Below, in pieces: positions 45,146 to 53,188 of a DNA stretch of 64,000 bases (within the stretch, counting starts at the first letter, position 1; each line of letters starts with the position of its first letter). The notes below the pieces were generated by a model. The model was not told where the DNA came from and searched no databases. It saw nothing but the letters and a program-made list of their open reading frames with translations. Origin of the DNA: UBA5314 sp964635975 (GTDB lineage: Bacteria > Bacillota > Syntrophomonadia > Syntrophomonadales > Syntrophomonadaceae); the NCBI GenBank assembly GCA_964635975.1, contig CAZWPO010000015.1:8003-72002 (forward strand), given 5' to 3'. Both the position numbers and the translations under genes were made by a program.

Positions 45146-45559
45146 ATGGGAAGAAAATTTTTGATATATGGGGCGGCCGGATGGATGCTGGAAATAATGT
45201 TTACCGGCCTGGGATCGCTTATATCCGGTTCAGTAAGCTTAACTGCCAAAACCTATCTTTGGATGTTTCCTATATATGGTTTGGCTTTTATCTTGGAACC
45301 GGTCCATGATCAAATAAGAAATGCGCCATGGCTTATGCGAGGTTTCATTTGGGCTGCCCTTATATTGGGGATGGAGTACTTTTCAGGTTGGCTTCTGCAG
45401 TTATTGATAGGAGTATGCCCGTGGGACTACAGTGGACAGAGCCGATTTTCTGTAGACGGTCTTATTCGTATTGATTACTCTCCATTCTGGTTTGCCGCCG
45501 GTCTATTATTTGAAAGATTGCATGACTTCTTGGAGCGCTTGCATATTCGACTGGACTAA
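45146..45559 (+). CDS. Membrane protein, CmpB/ABC type IV-like
   Basis: A membrane protein of 137 aa with four hydrophobic segments. The opening (FLIYGAAGWMLEIMFTGLGS) and WMFPIYGLAFILEPVHDQIR, WDYSGQSRFSVDGLIRIDYS resemble the putative ABC-transporter type IV (CmpB) family of Firmicutes. No ATPase partner is adjacent, so transport is not implied. The ribosome-binding site is poor; ATG 45146 is the only good start. Confidence 0.75.
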   Translation: MGRKFLIYGAAGWMLEIMFTGLGSLISGSVSLTAKTYLWMFPIYGLAFILEPVHDQIRNAPWLMRGFIWAALILGMEYFSGWLLQLLIGVCPWDYSGQSRFSVDGLIRIDYSPFWFAAGLLFERLHDFLERLHIRLD

Positions 45560-45805
45560 TACCCAATATGAAACATCGATTCATTTCGTCAAAAGTGAGG
45601 GGGAGAATATTGACCAATGGTGGGAATTTATTCAGCTTACGGACGTCATTTGCACAGATTAACTGCAGTTGTATACAATATCAGCCGAAATTAAAGGGTT
45701 TAACATTTTATCATAATGTAGTTTAATTAGAAATAATAAAATTCGTGCGGCGAGGACACTTGTCCATCCGGGCACATCTTTCTATTACAAAAAGGAGGAG
45801 ATTTC

Positions 45806-46876
45806 ATGTCTACAGAAATTCTTGTGCAGAAAAGCAAGAATCTAAAACCAAAGCCGGATTGGAATAATCTGGGTTTCGGTAATTACTACACCGACCATAT
45901 GTTTATTCTTGATTATACCGACGGAAAAGGTTGGCATGATCCGCGCATCGTACCTTATGCACCGCTGGAAATGGATCCTGCCACCATGGTTTTACATTAC
46001 GGACAGGCCACCTTTGAAGGGCTGAAAGCTTATAAAGCTCCGGATGGCCGCATATTGTTGTTTCGACCCTATGACAACGCCCGCCGCATGAACAATTCCA
46101 ACGAGCGGCTGTGTATTCCTACCATTGATCCCGAGCTGTTCGTAAAAGCAATAAGAACTCTGGTTGATATTGAGAGAGAATGGATACCTCCGCTGGAAGG
46201 TACATCTCTTTATATTCGTCCGTTTGTTATATCGACAGACGTTCACCTGGGTGTGCATCCAGCACATACTTACAAGTTTATGGTTATTCTTTGCCCGGTT
46301 GGAGCCTATTATCCAGAAGGCATTAACCCGGTAAAAATATATGTTGAGCAAAAATATGTGCGGGCAGTTAGGGGCGGATTGGGTTATACCAAGACACCGG
46401 CCAATTATGCCGCCAGCTTAAAAGCCCAGGAAGAAGCGGAACAAAAAGGTTACACACAAGTATTATGGCTCGATGGCATCGAGAAGAAGTATGTTGATGA
46501 AGTCGGAACCATGAACGTAGCTTTTAAAATCGGTGGAGAGGTAATTACCCCATCACTTGAAGAAGGGAGTCTGCTTCCCGGCATAACTCGTGATTCAATG
46601 CTGCGCCTGGTTCGGGATTGGGGAATAAAGGTCACGGAAAGAAAGATAACCATCGATGAAGTTTATGCGGCCCATACCGCAGGAAAACTGGAAGAGGCGT
46701 TCGGGACCGGAACCGCAGCGGTTATTTCTCCCATGGGCATCCTTGACTGGGACGGAAATAAAATCACCATTAACAACAACCAGACTGGTGAGTTGGCCAC
46801 CAGGATATATGATACTCTGACCGGAATTCAATGGGGAAAACTGCCTGATCCCTATGGATGGACCGTGGAGGTATAA
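45806..46876 (+). CDS. ilvE: Branched-chain amino acid aminotransferase
   Basis: A PLP enzyme of 356 aa, fold type IV. The N-terminal HYGQATFEGLKAYKAPDG and RPYDNARRMNNS are typical of BCAT. The PLP lysine is expected at about 196 in GYTKTPANYAAS. WLDGIEKKYVDEVGTMNVAF and EAFGTGTAAVISP complete the active site. It interconverts valine, leucine and isoleucine with their 2-oxo acids. AAGGAGGAG precedes ATG 45806. No T-box leader was recognised in the 245-bp upstream region. A terminator follows, so it is monocistronic. Confidence 0.95.
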   Translation: MSTEILVQKSKNLKPKPDWNNLGFGNYYTDHMFILDYTDGKGWHDPRIVPYAPLEMDPATMVLHYGQATFEGLKAYKAPDGRILLFRPYDNARRMNNSNERLCIPTIDPELFVKAIRTLVDIEREWIPPLEGTSLYIRPFVISTDVHLGVHPAHTYKFMVILCPVGAYYPEGINPVKIYVEQKYVRAVRGGLGYTKTPANYAASLKAQEEAEQKGYTQVLWLDGIEKKYVDEVGTMNVAFKIGGEVITPSLEEGSLLPGITRDSMLRLVRDWGIKVTERKITIDEVYAAHTAGKLEEAFGTGTAAVISPMGILDWDGNKITINNNQTGELATRIYDTLTGIQWGKLPDPYGWTVEV

Positions 46877-46909
46877 TAACACCGGGATATAAAGATGTCC
46901 AAAGATTTC

Positions 46910-46956
46910 AAGCCCGCTTGACCTGTTGCGCAATAGTCAGGGAAGCGGGCTTTTTG
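46910..46956 (+). terminator. Terminator after ilvE
   Basis: AAGCCCGCTT pairs with GAAGCGGGCTT over a 23-nt loop and is followed by TTTTTG. Confidence 0.8.
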
Positions 46957-47156
46957 TGTCAGGTGCGAGTTAGAACTTTGCCTCTGGGCTCAGAACCCCA
47001 TTGTTTTGGGCTCAGGCAGACTGCGCTTTAATACGGAGAAATCTGGCCAAATGAGAAGGATAAGCTAGATAAGATACAGATTTGAAGGCCAAGTGCATAT
47101 TAGCGTTTTCACGATATCTATTAATACGCATACGCAAGCGCAAAAGGGGACAGTTT

Positions 47157-48605
47157 ATGAGTCGAAGAAGCAGCGGTCTGACTTCTCAAAACCAGAAAAA
47201 AGATTTGATTGCTGAAAACCAGCGCTTATCCTTGTACGAAATGATTGTGGAACAGCAGAGCGATCTGGTGTGCCGCTATGATTTGGATATGCGCTTGACC
47301 TATGTTAACCTCGCCTTTTGCAGGAACTTTGGAAAGACCAAAAAACAACTCCTTGGCAGTAATATCCTCAATCTGATTGTTAAGTCTGACCGGCAAAAGG
47401 TAGCGGGGCAGATGCAAAAACTAAGCATCGAACAAGAGCAGATTACTCATGAAAGGCGCATGATACTCGCGGACGGCAGAACAGCCTGGTATTCATGGAC
47501 GGAGCGGGCCTTGTTTGACGAAAAAGGTGAAGTGCTTGCTTTTCAGGCCGTGGGCAGGGATATAAGTGTTATCAAAGAAGCTGAAGAAAAAATACGTTAT
47601 CTCCAGTTTCATGACTCGCTAACCGGCAGCTATAACCGGGCCTTTTTTACCACCGAAATGAAGCGATTGGATGTAGTCCGGCAGCTTCCTATAAGCATAA
47701 TTTTAGCCAGCATCAACGGTCTAAAAAGCATTAACGATACATACGGATATTCCTCAGGGGACCGGATCCTCATAAATACAAGCATAATCCTGAAAGCATG
47801 CTGTCGAGAAGAAGATATCGTAGCTCGTTACGGAGGGGACCAGTTTGCAATTCTCCTTTGCGGCACAGGGCAGAAGACCGCTTACGAAATCTGTGATAGG
47901 ATTCGTCATTTATGTTTATGCTCCGAGTTTGACCCTGTTCGCCCAAGCCTGGCACTGGGCGTGGCTACCAAGGATTATAAACACAAAAATATCAATGAAG
48001 TATTAAGTGAAGCTGAGGACGTCATGTTCAGAAACAAATTACTGCAAAGCAGCAGTACTCGCAATTCGGTTATTTCGTCCCTTGAAACCACACTTCATGA
48101 AAAAACCACTGAGACAAGAGAACATGCTGAAAGAATACGATCATTATCCATGGAATTTGGGCGAATGCTAGGTCTGGATAGTGACGTTATGGACCGTCTG
48201 GCTCTGCTGGCCAAGCTTCATGATATAGGGAAGATAGCTGTTCCAGAAGAAATCCTCTCCAAGCCTGGTCCACTGAATAGCCTGGAATGGGACATAATTA
48301 GAAAACATCCGGAAATAGGCTATAGGATTACCCGTTCCTCCAGAGATCTAGCTGTTCTTGCCGAGGAGGTTCTGGCTCACCACGAACGCTGGGATGGGGG
48401 CGGATATCCCAGAGGTTTGCAGGGGGAGGGCATCCCGCTGCTGGCCAGGGTTTTAAGCATAGTAGATGCGTTTGACGTTATGACTCATGAAAGATCCTAC
48501 AAAACTGCAGTGTCTCAGGGAGAGGCGCTGGAAGAAATAATGAGGTGTTCGGGATCTCAGTTTGATCCTGATCTCGCCTTCATATTTTCCCAAATGTTAA
48601 ATTGA
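47157..48605 (+). CDS. PAS-GGDEF(degenerate)-HD-GYP protein
   Basis: A cytoplasmic protein of 482 aa. A PAS domain (about 25-145, LVCRYDLDMRLTYVNLAFCR) precedes a GGDEF domain (about 150-300) whose active-site motif reads RYGGDQFAIL, with Gln in place of the catalytic Glu, so diguanylate cyclase activity is doubtful. The HD-GYP domain (about 315-480) keeps HDIGKIAVPE and HHERWDGGGYPRGLQG and should be an active c-di-GMP phosphodiesterase. Start ATG 47157 with AAAAGGGGA about 7 nt upstream; 25 further upstream codons are open but lack a site. Confidence 0.9.
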   Translation: MSRRSSGLTSQNQKKDLIAENQRLSLYEMIVEQQSDLVCRYDLDMRLTYVNLAFCRNFGKTKKQLLGSNILNLIVKSDRQKVAGQMQKLSIEQEQITHERRMILADGRTAWYSWTERALFDEKGEVLAFQAVGRDISVIKEAEEKIRYLQFHDSLTGSYNRAFFTTEMKRLDVVRQLPISIILASINGLKSINDTYGYSSGDRILINTSIILKACCREEDIVARYGGDQFAILLCGTGQKTAYEICDRIRHLCLCSEFDPVRPSLALGVATKDYKHKNINEVLSEAEDVMFRNKLLQSSSTRNSVISSLETTLHEKTTETREHAERIRSLSMEFGRMLGLDSDVMDRLALLAKLHDIGKIAVPEEILSKPGPLNSLEWDIIRKHPEIGYRITRSSRDLAVLAEEVLAHHERWDGGGYPRGLQGEGIPLLARVLSIVDAFDVMTHERSYKTAVSQGEALEEIMRCSGSQFDPDLAFIFSQMLN

Positions 48606-48645
48606 CCTGCTTATTCTTTTTTCAATCCTAATAACCTAACCTCAG

Positions 48646-48672
48646 AAAAAAATATTCCCGCTAAAGCGGGAA
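48646..48672 (-). terminator. Reverse-strand terminator
   Basis: TTCCCGC TTTA GCGGGAA on the reverse strand followed by a T-run. It may be a backup terminator for the RNA candidate upstream or serve both strands after the GGDEF gene. Confidence 0.6.
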
Positions 48673-48741
48673 GAAAAAGATTGGGACTGTATGAAAAGCA
48701 CAGGGCCTATCATCATTGCCGTGTAAAAACGTTTTACTCGA

Positions 48742-48787
48742 TCAAATAAAAAACAGCTGTTGTTTGCAAAGGCATACAACAGCTGTT
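48742..48787 (-). terminator. Terminator of the structured RNA candidate
   Basis: A perfect 12-bp inverted repeat (AACAGCTGTTGT, 48752-48787) is followed on the reverse strand by TTTTTTATTTG. Confidence 0.85.
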
Positions 48788-48921
48788 TAGCCAGCTTTGT
48801 AAACTACTCCTTTCCAAACATGGGAGGCATAGACGTTTCCCTCTATACCCGGCCTAAAAGGCGGCCTAAAAACCATAGTTGTAAATACCACAGGTTTTAA
48901 GGCTTTGGAGTCTAATTAACT
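48742..48921 (-). ncRNA. Candidate structured non-coding RNA, about 180 nt
   Basis: An intergenic unit with its own promoter and a strong terminator but no ORF. By eye the transcript can form several hairpins: AAAACCUGUGGU with ACUAUGGUUUU, GGCC around GCCUUUUA, and GGUAUAGA with UCUAUGCC. ACUCC near the 5' end can also pair with GGAGU just before the terminator stem. The length fits 6S RNA, but no diagnostic 6S closing stem was clear, and it does not match SRP RNA, RNase P, tmRNA or common riboswitches as I know them. No gene lies immediately downstream on this strand, which argues against a riboswitch. Confidence 0.55.
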
Positions 48922-48927
48922 TTTGTA

Positions 48928-48956
48928 AGTTTAGCATACAATAAAACACCGTGCAA
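48928..48956 (-). promoter_or_regulatory. Sigma-A-type promoter of the RNA candidate
   Basis: On the reverse strand, TTGCAC (48951-48956) and TAAACT (48928-48933) with a 17-bp spacer. Confidence 0.6.
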
Positions 48957-49099
48957 GCCCTAACTTATAAAAACGAGTATCTATTAGCTGCGGTCTCCCT
49001 TCACACTTCTAGAATTCTCTAATATTATACTATTAAAAGCTGCCATAAAATACTAATTGAGAAAAATGATGGATTAGACCAAGGGGAGGAGGAAGAAAA

Positions 49100-49675
49100 T
49101 TGACCTGGGCTAAGGTTGAACAAGTACGTGATCAGGTAATTGGTCTGCGGCCAGTATATAAAAATTCGGGAAATGCTACAGAAATACTGCTAGAGAACGG
49201 GCAGGCGCTTCCTGAGAGACGGATTTTAAAGTCGGTTGTAGCCGCTCTTGCTCGAACCTATGCTATCGATCTGGGCGCGCAGAGAACCCTGGTGCGTGAA
49301 TGGCTCGGCAAGAAGACTCTGCTTCCTTTCTATATAGCCGCAGACCGGGTCTTTATTCCACTGAAAATGCGCCAGGCCAGGGCTGGGAATGATGAGACCT
49401 ATGGTTACCTTGATGTTCGCTTTATCAACGATATCGGCGAGATAGGCCGCCGCCGATGCCGTATTTCTTGCCGCAACGGATTTAACCTTGATATATTGAG
49501 CGGAAAGTCGACCGTCCTTAAGAGTCAGCACAGCGGACAACAATTGTATTCATTATTAGGCAATATGGACAGGAGCGATAGCGATGAAGACCGGGCAGCA
49601 GAATCAGCTCGCCTGGTCGTCCGTGTACTAAACAAGATATCAATGCAACTTGATCGTATCGAAAAAAAAGTATAA
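49100..49675 (+). CDS. Hypothetical protein, possibly ComK-like
   Basis: A protein of 191 aa not firmly recognised. The central part (LLPFYIAADRVFIPLKMRQA, then YGYLDVRFINDI and a strand pair ending in CRNGFNLDILSG and a Gln/Leu helix) follows the order of elements in ComK, the competence regulator of Bacillus (P...F.P....R, W/Y strand, NG..L..S), and the length is close to ComK's. This is a pattern impression, not an alignment. TTG start 49100 with GGAGGAGG upstream. It ends at a terminator and is monocistronic. Confidence 0.55.
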   Translation: MTWAKVEQVRDQVIGLRPVYKNSGNATEILLENGQALPERRILKSVVAALARTYAIDLGAQRTLVREWLGKKTLLPFYIAADRVFIPLKMRQARAGNDETYGYLDVRFINDIGEIGRRRCRISCRNGFNLDILSGKSTVLKSQHSGQQLYSLLGNMDRSDSDEDRAAESARLVVRVLNKISMQLDRIEKKV

Positions 49676-49703
49676 TACAATAAATAAAGTATCAATATAC
49701 TTG

Positions 49704-49735
49704 AGCAGTTGTTAGAAAAACTAGCAACTGCTTTT
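49704..49735 (+). terminator. Rho-independent terminator
   Basis: AGCAGTTGTTAG pairs with CTAGCAACTGCT around a short A-rich loop, followed by TTTT. Confidence 0.8.
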
Positions 49736-49963
49736 GATGTGCTGTAGGGTTTTGCTGCCCTGCTGTAGTATCATATTACTATATGACGTACTTAAAATCG
49801 GGGGTAATCAAGCCTGCGGCCTCTTACATAAAGCGACTAGTTTGTTTGGGCATGAACAGCTATTTTTGCGGGAAAAATAAAAAGCCCTCTGTTCATATGA
49901 CTTAACAAAAAGTGGTTTGCAGATGATGATTGGCTCGTTTTAAAAATGGAAGGAGGCTAATTA

Positions 49964-51337
49964 GTGATTAATAGAAACATTTTTCGCCAGTATGATGTGA
50001 GGGGGAAGGCAGAAACAGAGCTTGAGGATAGTACTGTAAAAGCTATAGTTGAGGCATTTGCCAAATATGCTTTTGAAAGAGGGAAAAAAATTCTTTTGGT
50101 AGGTCGGGATAATCGCTTCAGCTCCCCTCATATTCGCGATTTGACTATCGAATACTTGCTGAAATCAGGCATTGACGTAATAGATTTAGGAGAAGTCATT
50201 AGCCCCATGTTTTACTTTGCTTCTCGTTATCTGGATATAGACGCTGGGATTATGATAACTGCCAGCCATAACCCGGGAATGGATAACGGATTCAAGCTTT
50301 TATTAGGCAGTTCAACCATCTATGGCGATCAAATACAGGAATTGGCCGATTTAGCCGAACGTAGAGAACATATCGAGGCAACCCGGACCGGTCAGCTAAA
50401 ATACGTAGATATCAGCAGTCCTTATATCGAGGCCATAAAATCGCGTATACAACTCGGAAAACGCGAGCTGCATGTCGTTATCGATTGCGGGAATGGAACC
50501 GCAGGATCAATTGCCCCCGAATTGTTCAGGCAGCTCGGATGTCAGGTCACAGAACTCTATTGTGACTCTGATCCCAGTTTTCCCAACCACCACCCTGATC
50601 CTGTAAAACTGGAAAACAGCAAAGATCTGATAAGACTGGTGCTTGAAACTAAAGCTGATCTCGGCATAGGCTTCGATGGTGATGGAGATAGGTTGGGTGT
50701 GGTCGCTCCGGATGGTACTATGGTATGGGGAGACATGCTTATGATCCTCTTCTGGCGAGAGATCTTACCCAAGCATCCCGGGGCAGAATGCATAGTTGAA
50801 GTGAAATGCTCCCAGGCATTGATCGATGAAATTGTGCGACTGGGCGGAAAACCAATAATATATAAGACGGGGCATTCTCTGATCAAGGCCAAAATGAAGG
50901 AGATCAATGCCGTATTCACGGGCGAAATGTCCGGGCATATGTTTTTTTCTGACGAATATTACGGATTTGATGATGCTCTGTATGCCGCAGCCCGGGTCTT
51001 AAGAATTCTTTCAAATAGCGAACTGAATCTGACCCAATTGTTGGCTGATATACCCGGCTATTATGCCACTCCAGAATTAAGAGTGAAAAGCACCGACATA
51101 CAAAAATTTTCCATAGTTGACAAAGCATTGCAACACTTTCGCGCAAAGTATGATATTATCGATGTCGACGGAGCTAGAGTGCTGTTCCCGGGAGGGTGGG
51201 GGTTAATAAGGGCTTCCAATACGGGACCGGAGCTAATAGTACGCTGCGAGGGAAGATCCCAAGAGGTATTAGAAGATATTAAGTCCCAGGTTTTTTCTTT
51301 CCTGACTTCAGAGGGCTTGACTATTCCCCAGGAATAA
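49964..51337 (+). CDS. Phosphomannomutase/phosphoglucomutase
   Basis: An alpha-D-phosphohexomutase of 457 aa, cytoplasmic. The phosphoserine loop is MITASHNPGMDNGFK, the metal loop GFDGDGDRLGV, and the sugar-binding loop GEMSGHMFF; the C-terminal phosphate-binding RASNTGPELIVRCEG is present. It interconverts hexose 1- and 6-phosphates, supplying nucleotide sugars for polysaccharide or wall. The full AlgC/ManB type length supports a dual Man/Glc enzyme. GGAGG lies 5-9 nt before the GTG start at 49964. Confidence 0.94.
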   Translation: MINRNIFRQYDVRGKAETELEDSTVKAIVEAFAKYAFERGKKILLVGRDNRFSSPHIRDLTIEYLLKSGIDVIDLGEVISPMFYFASRYLDIDAGIMITASHNPGMDNGFKLLLGSSTIYGDQIQELADLAERREHIEATRTGQLKYVDISSPYIEAIKSRIQLGKRELHVVIDCGNGTAGSIAPELFRQLGCQVTELYCDSDPSFPNHHPDPVKLENSKDLIRLVLETKADLGIGFDGDGDRLGVVAPDGTMVWGDMLMILFWREILPKHPGAECIVEVKCSQALIDEIVRLGGKPIIYKTGHSLIKAKMKEINAVFTGEMSGHMFFSDEYYGFDDALYAAARVLRILSNSELNLTQLLADIPGYYATPELRVKSTDIQKFSIVDKALQHFRAKYDIIDVDGARVLFPGGWGLIRASNTGPELIVRCEGRSQEVLEDIKSQVFSFLTSEGLTIPQE

Positions 51338-51425
51338 CTTTTAAGAAGGATTCTAACCGAGCAATCAATTGGCTAGAAAACAAAACAATAGCTTAGATAA
51401 TAAATGATCTATAAGGAGTTTTATT

Positions 51426-51683
51426 ATGGAATTAATTGTTATGGGCAATTTTATGCTGTGCCCGAGATTGGATCGGGCAGTCATTACCAACAACTGCATA
51501 ATGTGTGAAGCATCAGTGAAAATGGATGAAGAGTACTATTGCAGCTACGATGAGCTGATTGGTTCAGAACTCAGAATCGTTGAGCTGATTACTGCACTGG
51601 TGGAGATGTTGGAGGAAGGGAAAACCCGTATCAGTTTACCTGAGCTCACCGAACTATTTCCAGATAATCCAGATCAGGATTAG
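51426..51683 (+). CDS. Small protein of unknown function
   Basis: A protein of 85 aa. It begins with a Cys-containing segment (NFMLCPRLDRAVITNNCIMC, with C-x-n-C-x2-C and a later YYC) and ends in an acidic helix. The Cys pattern may bind metal. ATAAGGAG lies upstream of ATG 51426. No family was recognised. Confidence 0.65.
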   Translation: MELIVMGNFMLCPRLDRAVITNNCIMCEASVKMDEEYYCSYDELIGSELRIVELITALVEMLEEGKTRISLPELTELFPDNPDQD

Positions 51684-51780
51684 CCCGGGGCAAATTATTC
51701 TATGTATCCTTCCAGGACAACTTCCCTAATAAATAAATAAAAATATAATCCAATCACATGGTCATCGTTTTTATGCAAAA

Positions 51781-51807
51781 CCTGACTCTTCAAAGAGGAG
51801 AATCAGG
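51781..51807 (+). promoter_or_regulatory. Stable hairpin upstream of thiolase
   Basis: CCTGACTCTTC AAA GAGGAGAATCAGG forms an 11-bp stem with small bulges about 95 bp before the thiolase start. It has no T-tract. It could be a leader element. Confidence 0.35.
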
Positions 51808-51899
51808 CTCGTGCGGCGAATAATTTTAATCGAGTGGTAAGGGCGCAAGCCAACAGTATAGAGAGAAAAAACACAACCAAATATGAGGGGGTTATTCTA

Positions 51900-53129
51900 A
51901 TGGCGAGAGAGATCAACGAAGTCGTAATGGTCAGCGCCTGTAGAACTGCAATTGGAGCCTATGGTGGCTCCCTTGCTGGCGTGCGCGCAAATGAACTTAC
52001 CAAGATCGTAGGAACTGAAGCGATCAAACGGGCAGGAATTGAGCCCGGTATGGTGGACGAAATTGTTTCCGGTATGTGCCTGCATTCTGGTAACGGTTCT
52101 CTGCCGCCCCGTATTGTAGCGATGCAGATCGGTATGGACAAAAGATCCGGAGCTACAATGTTGAGTCAGAACTGCGCATCCGGAATGCGCGCAGTGGATG
52201 TTGCCGCTATGAAGCTCATGTTAGGCGATACCGAAATCGCTCTGGTTACCGGAACCGAGAGCATGAGCACTATTCCTTATCTGCTTCCCAATGCCCGTTG
52301 GGGCTATAGAATGGGTCCGGGCAAAATAGAAGATGCTATGCTGTCTGATGGATTGGTCTGTCAGTTGGCGGGCGGTCATATGGGGACTACAGCCGAAAAC
52401 ATCGCTGAGAAATACGGAATCACCAGAGAAGAATGCGATGATCTGGCTTTAGTCAGCCACACTCGCGCTGTCAGAGCAGTTGACGAAGGCCGTTTCAAGA
52501 GAGAGATTGTTCCTGTAGAAATCAAGACTAAAAAGGGAAGCACTTTCTTCGAAAATGACGAGCATCCTATCCGGGGAGCCAGCCTTGAAAAAATGGCCAA
52601 ACTGGCGCCGGCATTCCGCAAAGGCGGCGTCGTGACAGCTGCCAATGCCTCCGGTATCAACGACGCTTCTGCTGCCGCAGTGCTGATGACCAAGAAAAAA
52701 GCTGAAGAACTAGGCATTAAGCCCTTGATGAAACTGGTCTCCATAGCTACTGAGGGTGTAGAACCTGAATTGATGGGTCTGGGTCCCGCAGTTGCTATAC
52801 CCAAGGCTCTCAAGATGGCCGGCATGAAGTATGAAGATGTAGAATACTGGGAAATCAACGAAGCTTTTGCCGCTCAGGTCCTGGGTGTCAAGAGAATGAT
52901 CAAAGATGACTTTGGCATTGTCTTAGACAGCGGCGACCTGACCAGGGACGGCAATATCAATACGAATGGCTCCGGGATCGGCCTGGGACATCCGGTGGGC
53001 GCTACGGCTTTGAGAATAACCGTCAGCCTTTATTATGAACTGGAGAGAACCGGAAAGACTGTTGGTGGTGCATCACTGTGCGTAGGTGGAGGCCCGGCTA
53101 TGGCTTCCATCTGGACCCGCGATATCTAA
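51900..53129 (+). CDS. Acetyl-CoA acetyltransferase (thiolase)
   Basis: A canonical thiolase of 409 aa. The nucleophilic Cys is C92 in SQNCASGMRAVD, and HPVGATALR with CVGGGPAMAS carry the other catalytic His and Cys. An insertion near 350-370 (DDFGIVLDSGDLTRDGNIN) is longer than in most thiolases. It cleaves acetoacetyl-CoA or longer 3-ketoacyl-CoA. Start ATG 51900 with GAGGGGG 8 nt upstream; the open frame back to 51834 is leader. Monocistronic, ending in a strong terminator. Confidence 0.94.
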   Translation: MAREINEVVMVSACRTAIGAYGGSLAGVRANELTKIVGTEAIKRAGIEPGMVDEIVSGMCLHSGNGSLPPRIVAMQIGMDKRSGATMLSQNCASGMRAVDVAAMKLMLGDTEIALVTGTESMSTIPYLLPNARWGYRMGPGKIEDAMLSDGLVCQLAGGHMGTTAENIAEKYGITREECDDLALVSHTRAVRAVDEGRFKREIVPVEIKTKKGSTFFENDEHPIRGASLEKMAKLAPAFRKGGVVTAANASGINDASAAAVLMTKKKAEELGIKPLMKLVSIATEGVEPELMGLGPAVAIPKALKMAGMKYEDVEYWEINEAFAAQVLGVKRMIKDDFGIVLDSGDLTRDGNINTNGSGIGLGHPVGATALRITVSLYYELERTGKTVGGASLCVGGGPAMASIWTRDI

Positions 53130-53151
53130 TAAGCATTAAGACCAGACAAAA

Positions 53152-53188
53152 GAGGGTGTTCCCGAATGGGGAACACCCTCTCTTTTTC
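53152..53188. terminator. Terminator after thiolase
   Basis: GAGGGTGTTCCC GAAT GGGGAACACCCTC followed by TCTTTTTCT. The convergent gene's stop lies at the tail. Confidence 0.9.

Noticed and set aside
45560..45805. T-box or other amino-acid riboswitch before ilvE
   Set aside because: No T-box sequence, specifier loop or terminator/antiterminator pair was recognised.
48742..48921. Naming the RNA candidate as 6S RNA (ssrS)
   Set aside because: Only size and stand-alone layout fit. The expected long closing stem between 5' and 3' ends was not convincing by eye.
51808..51817. Shared CGTGCGGCGA word upstream of thiolase (51810) and ilvE (45745) as a common operator
   Set aside because: A single 10-bp match with different surroundings is too little to support a regulatory site.
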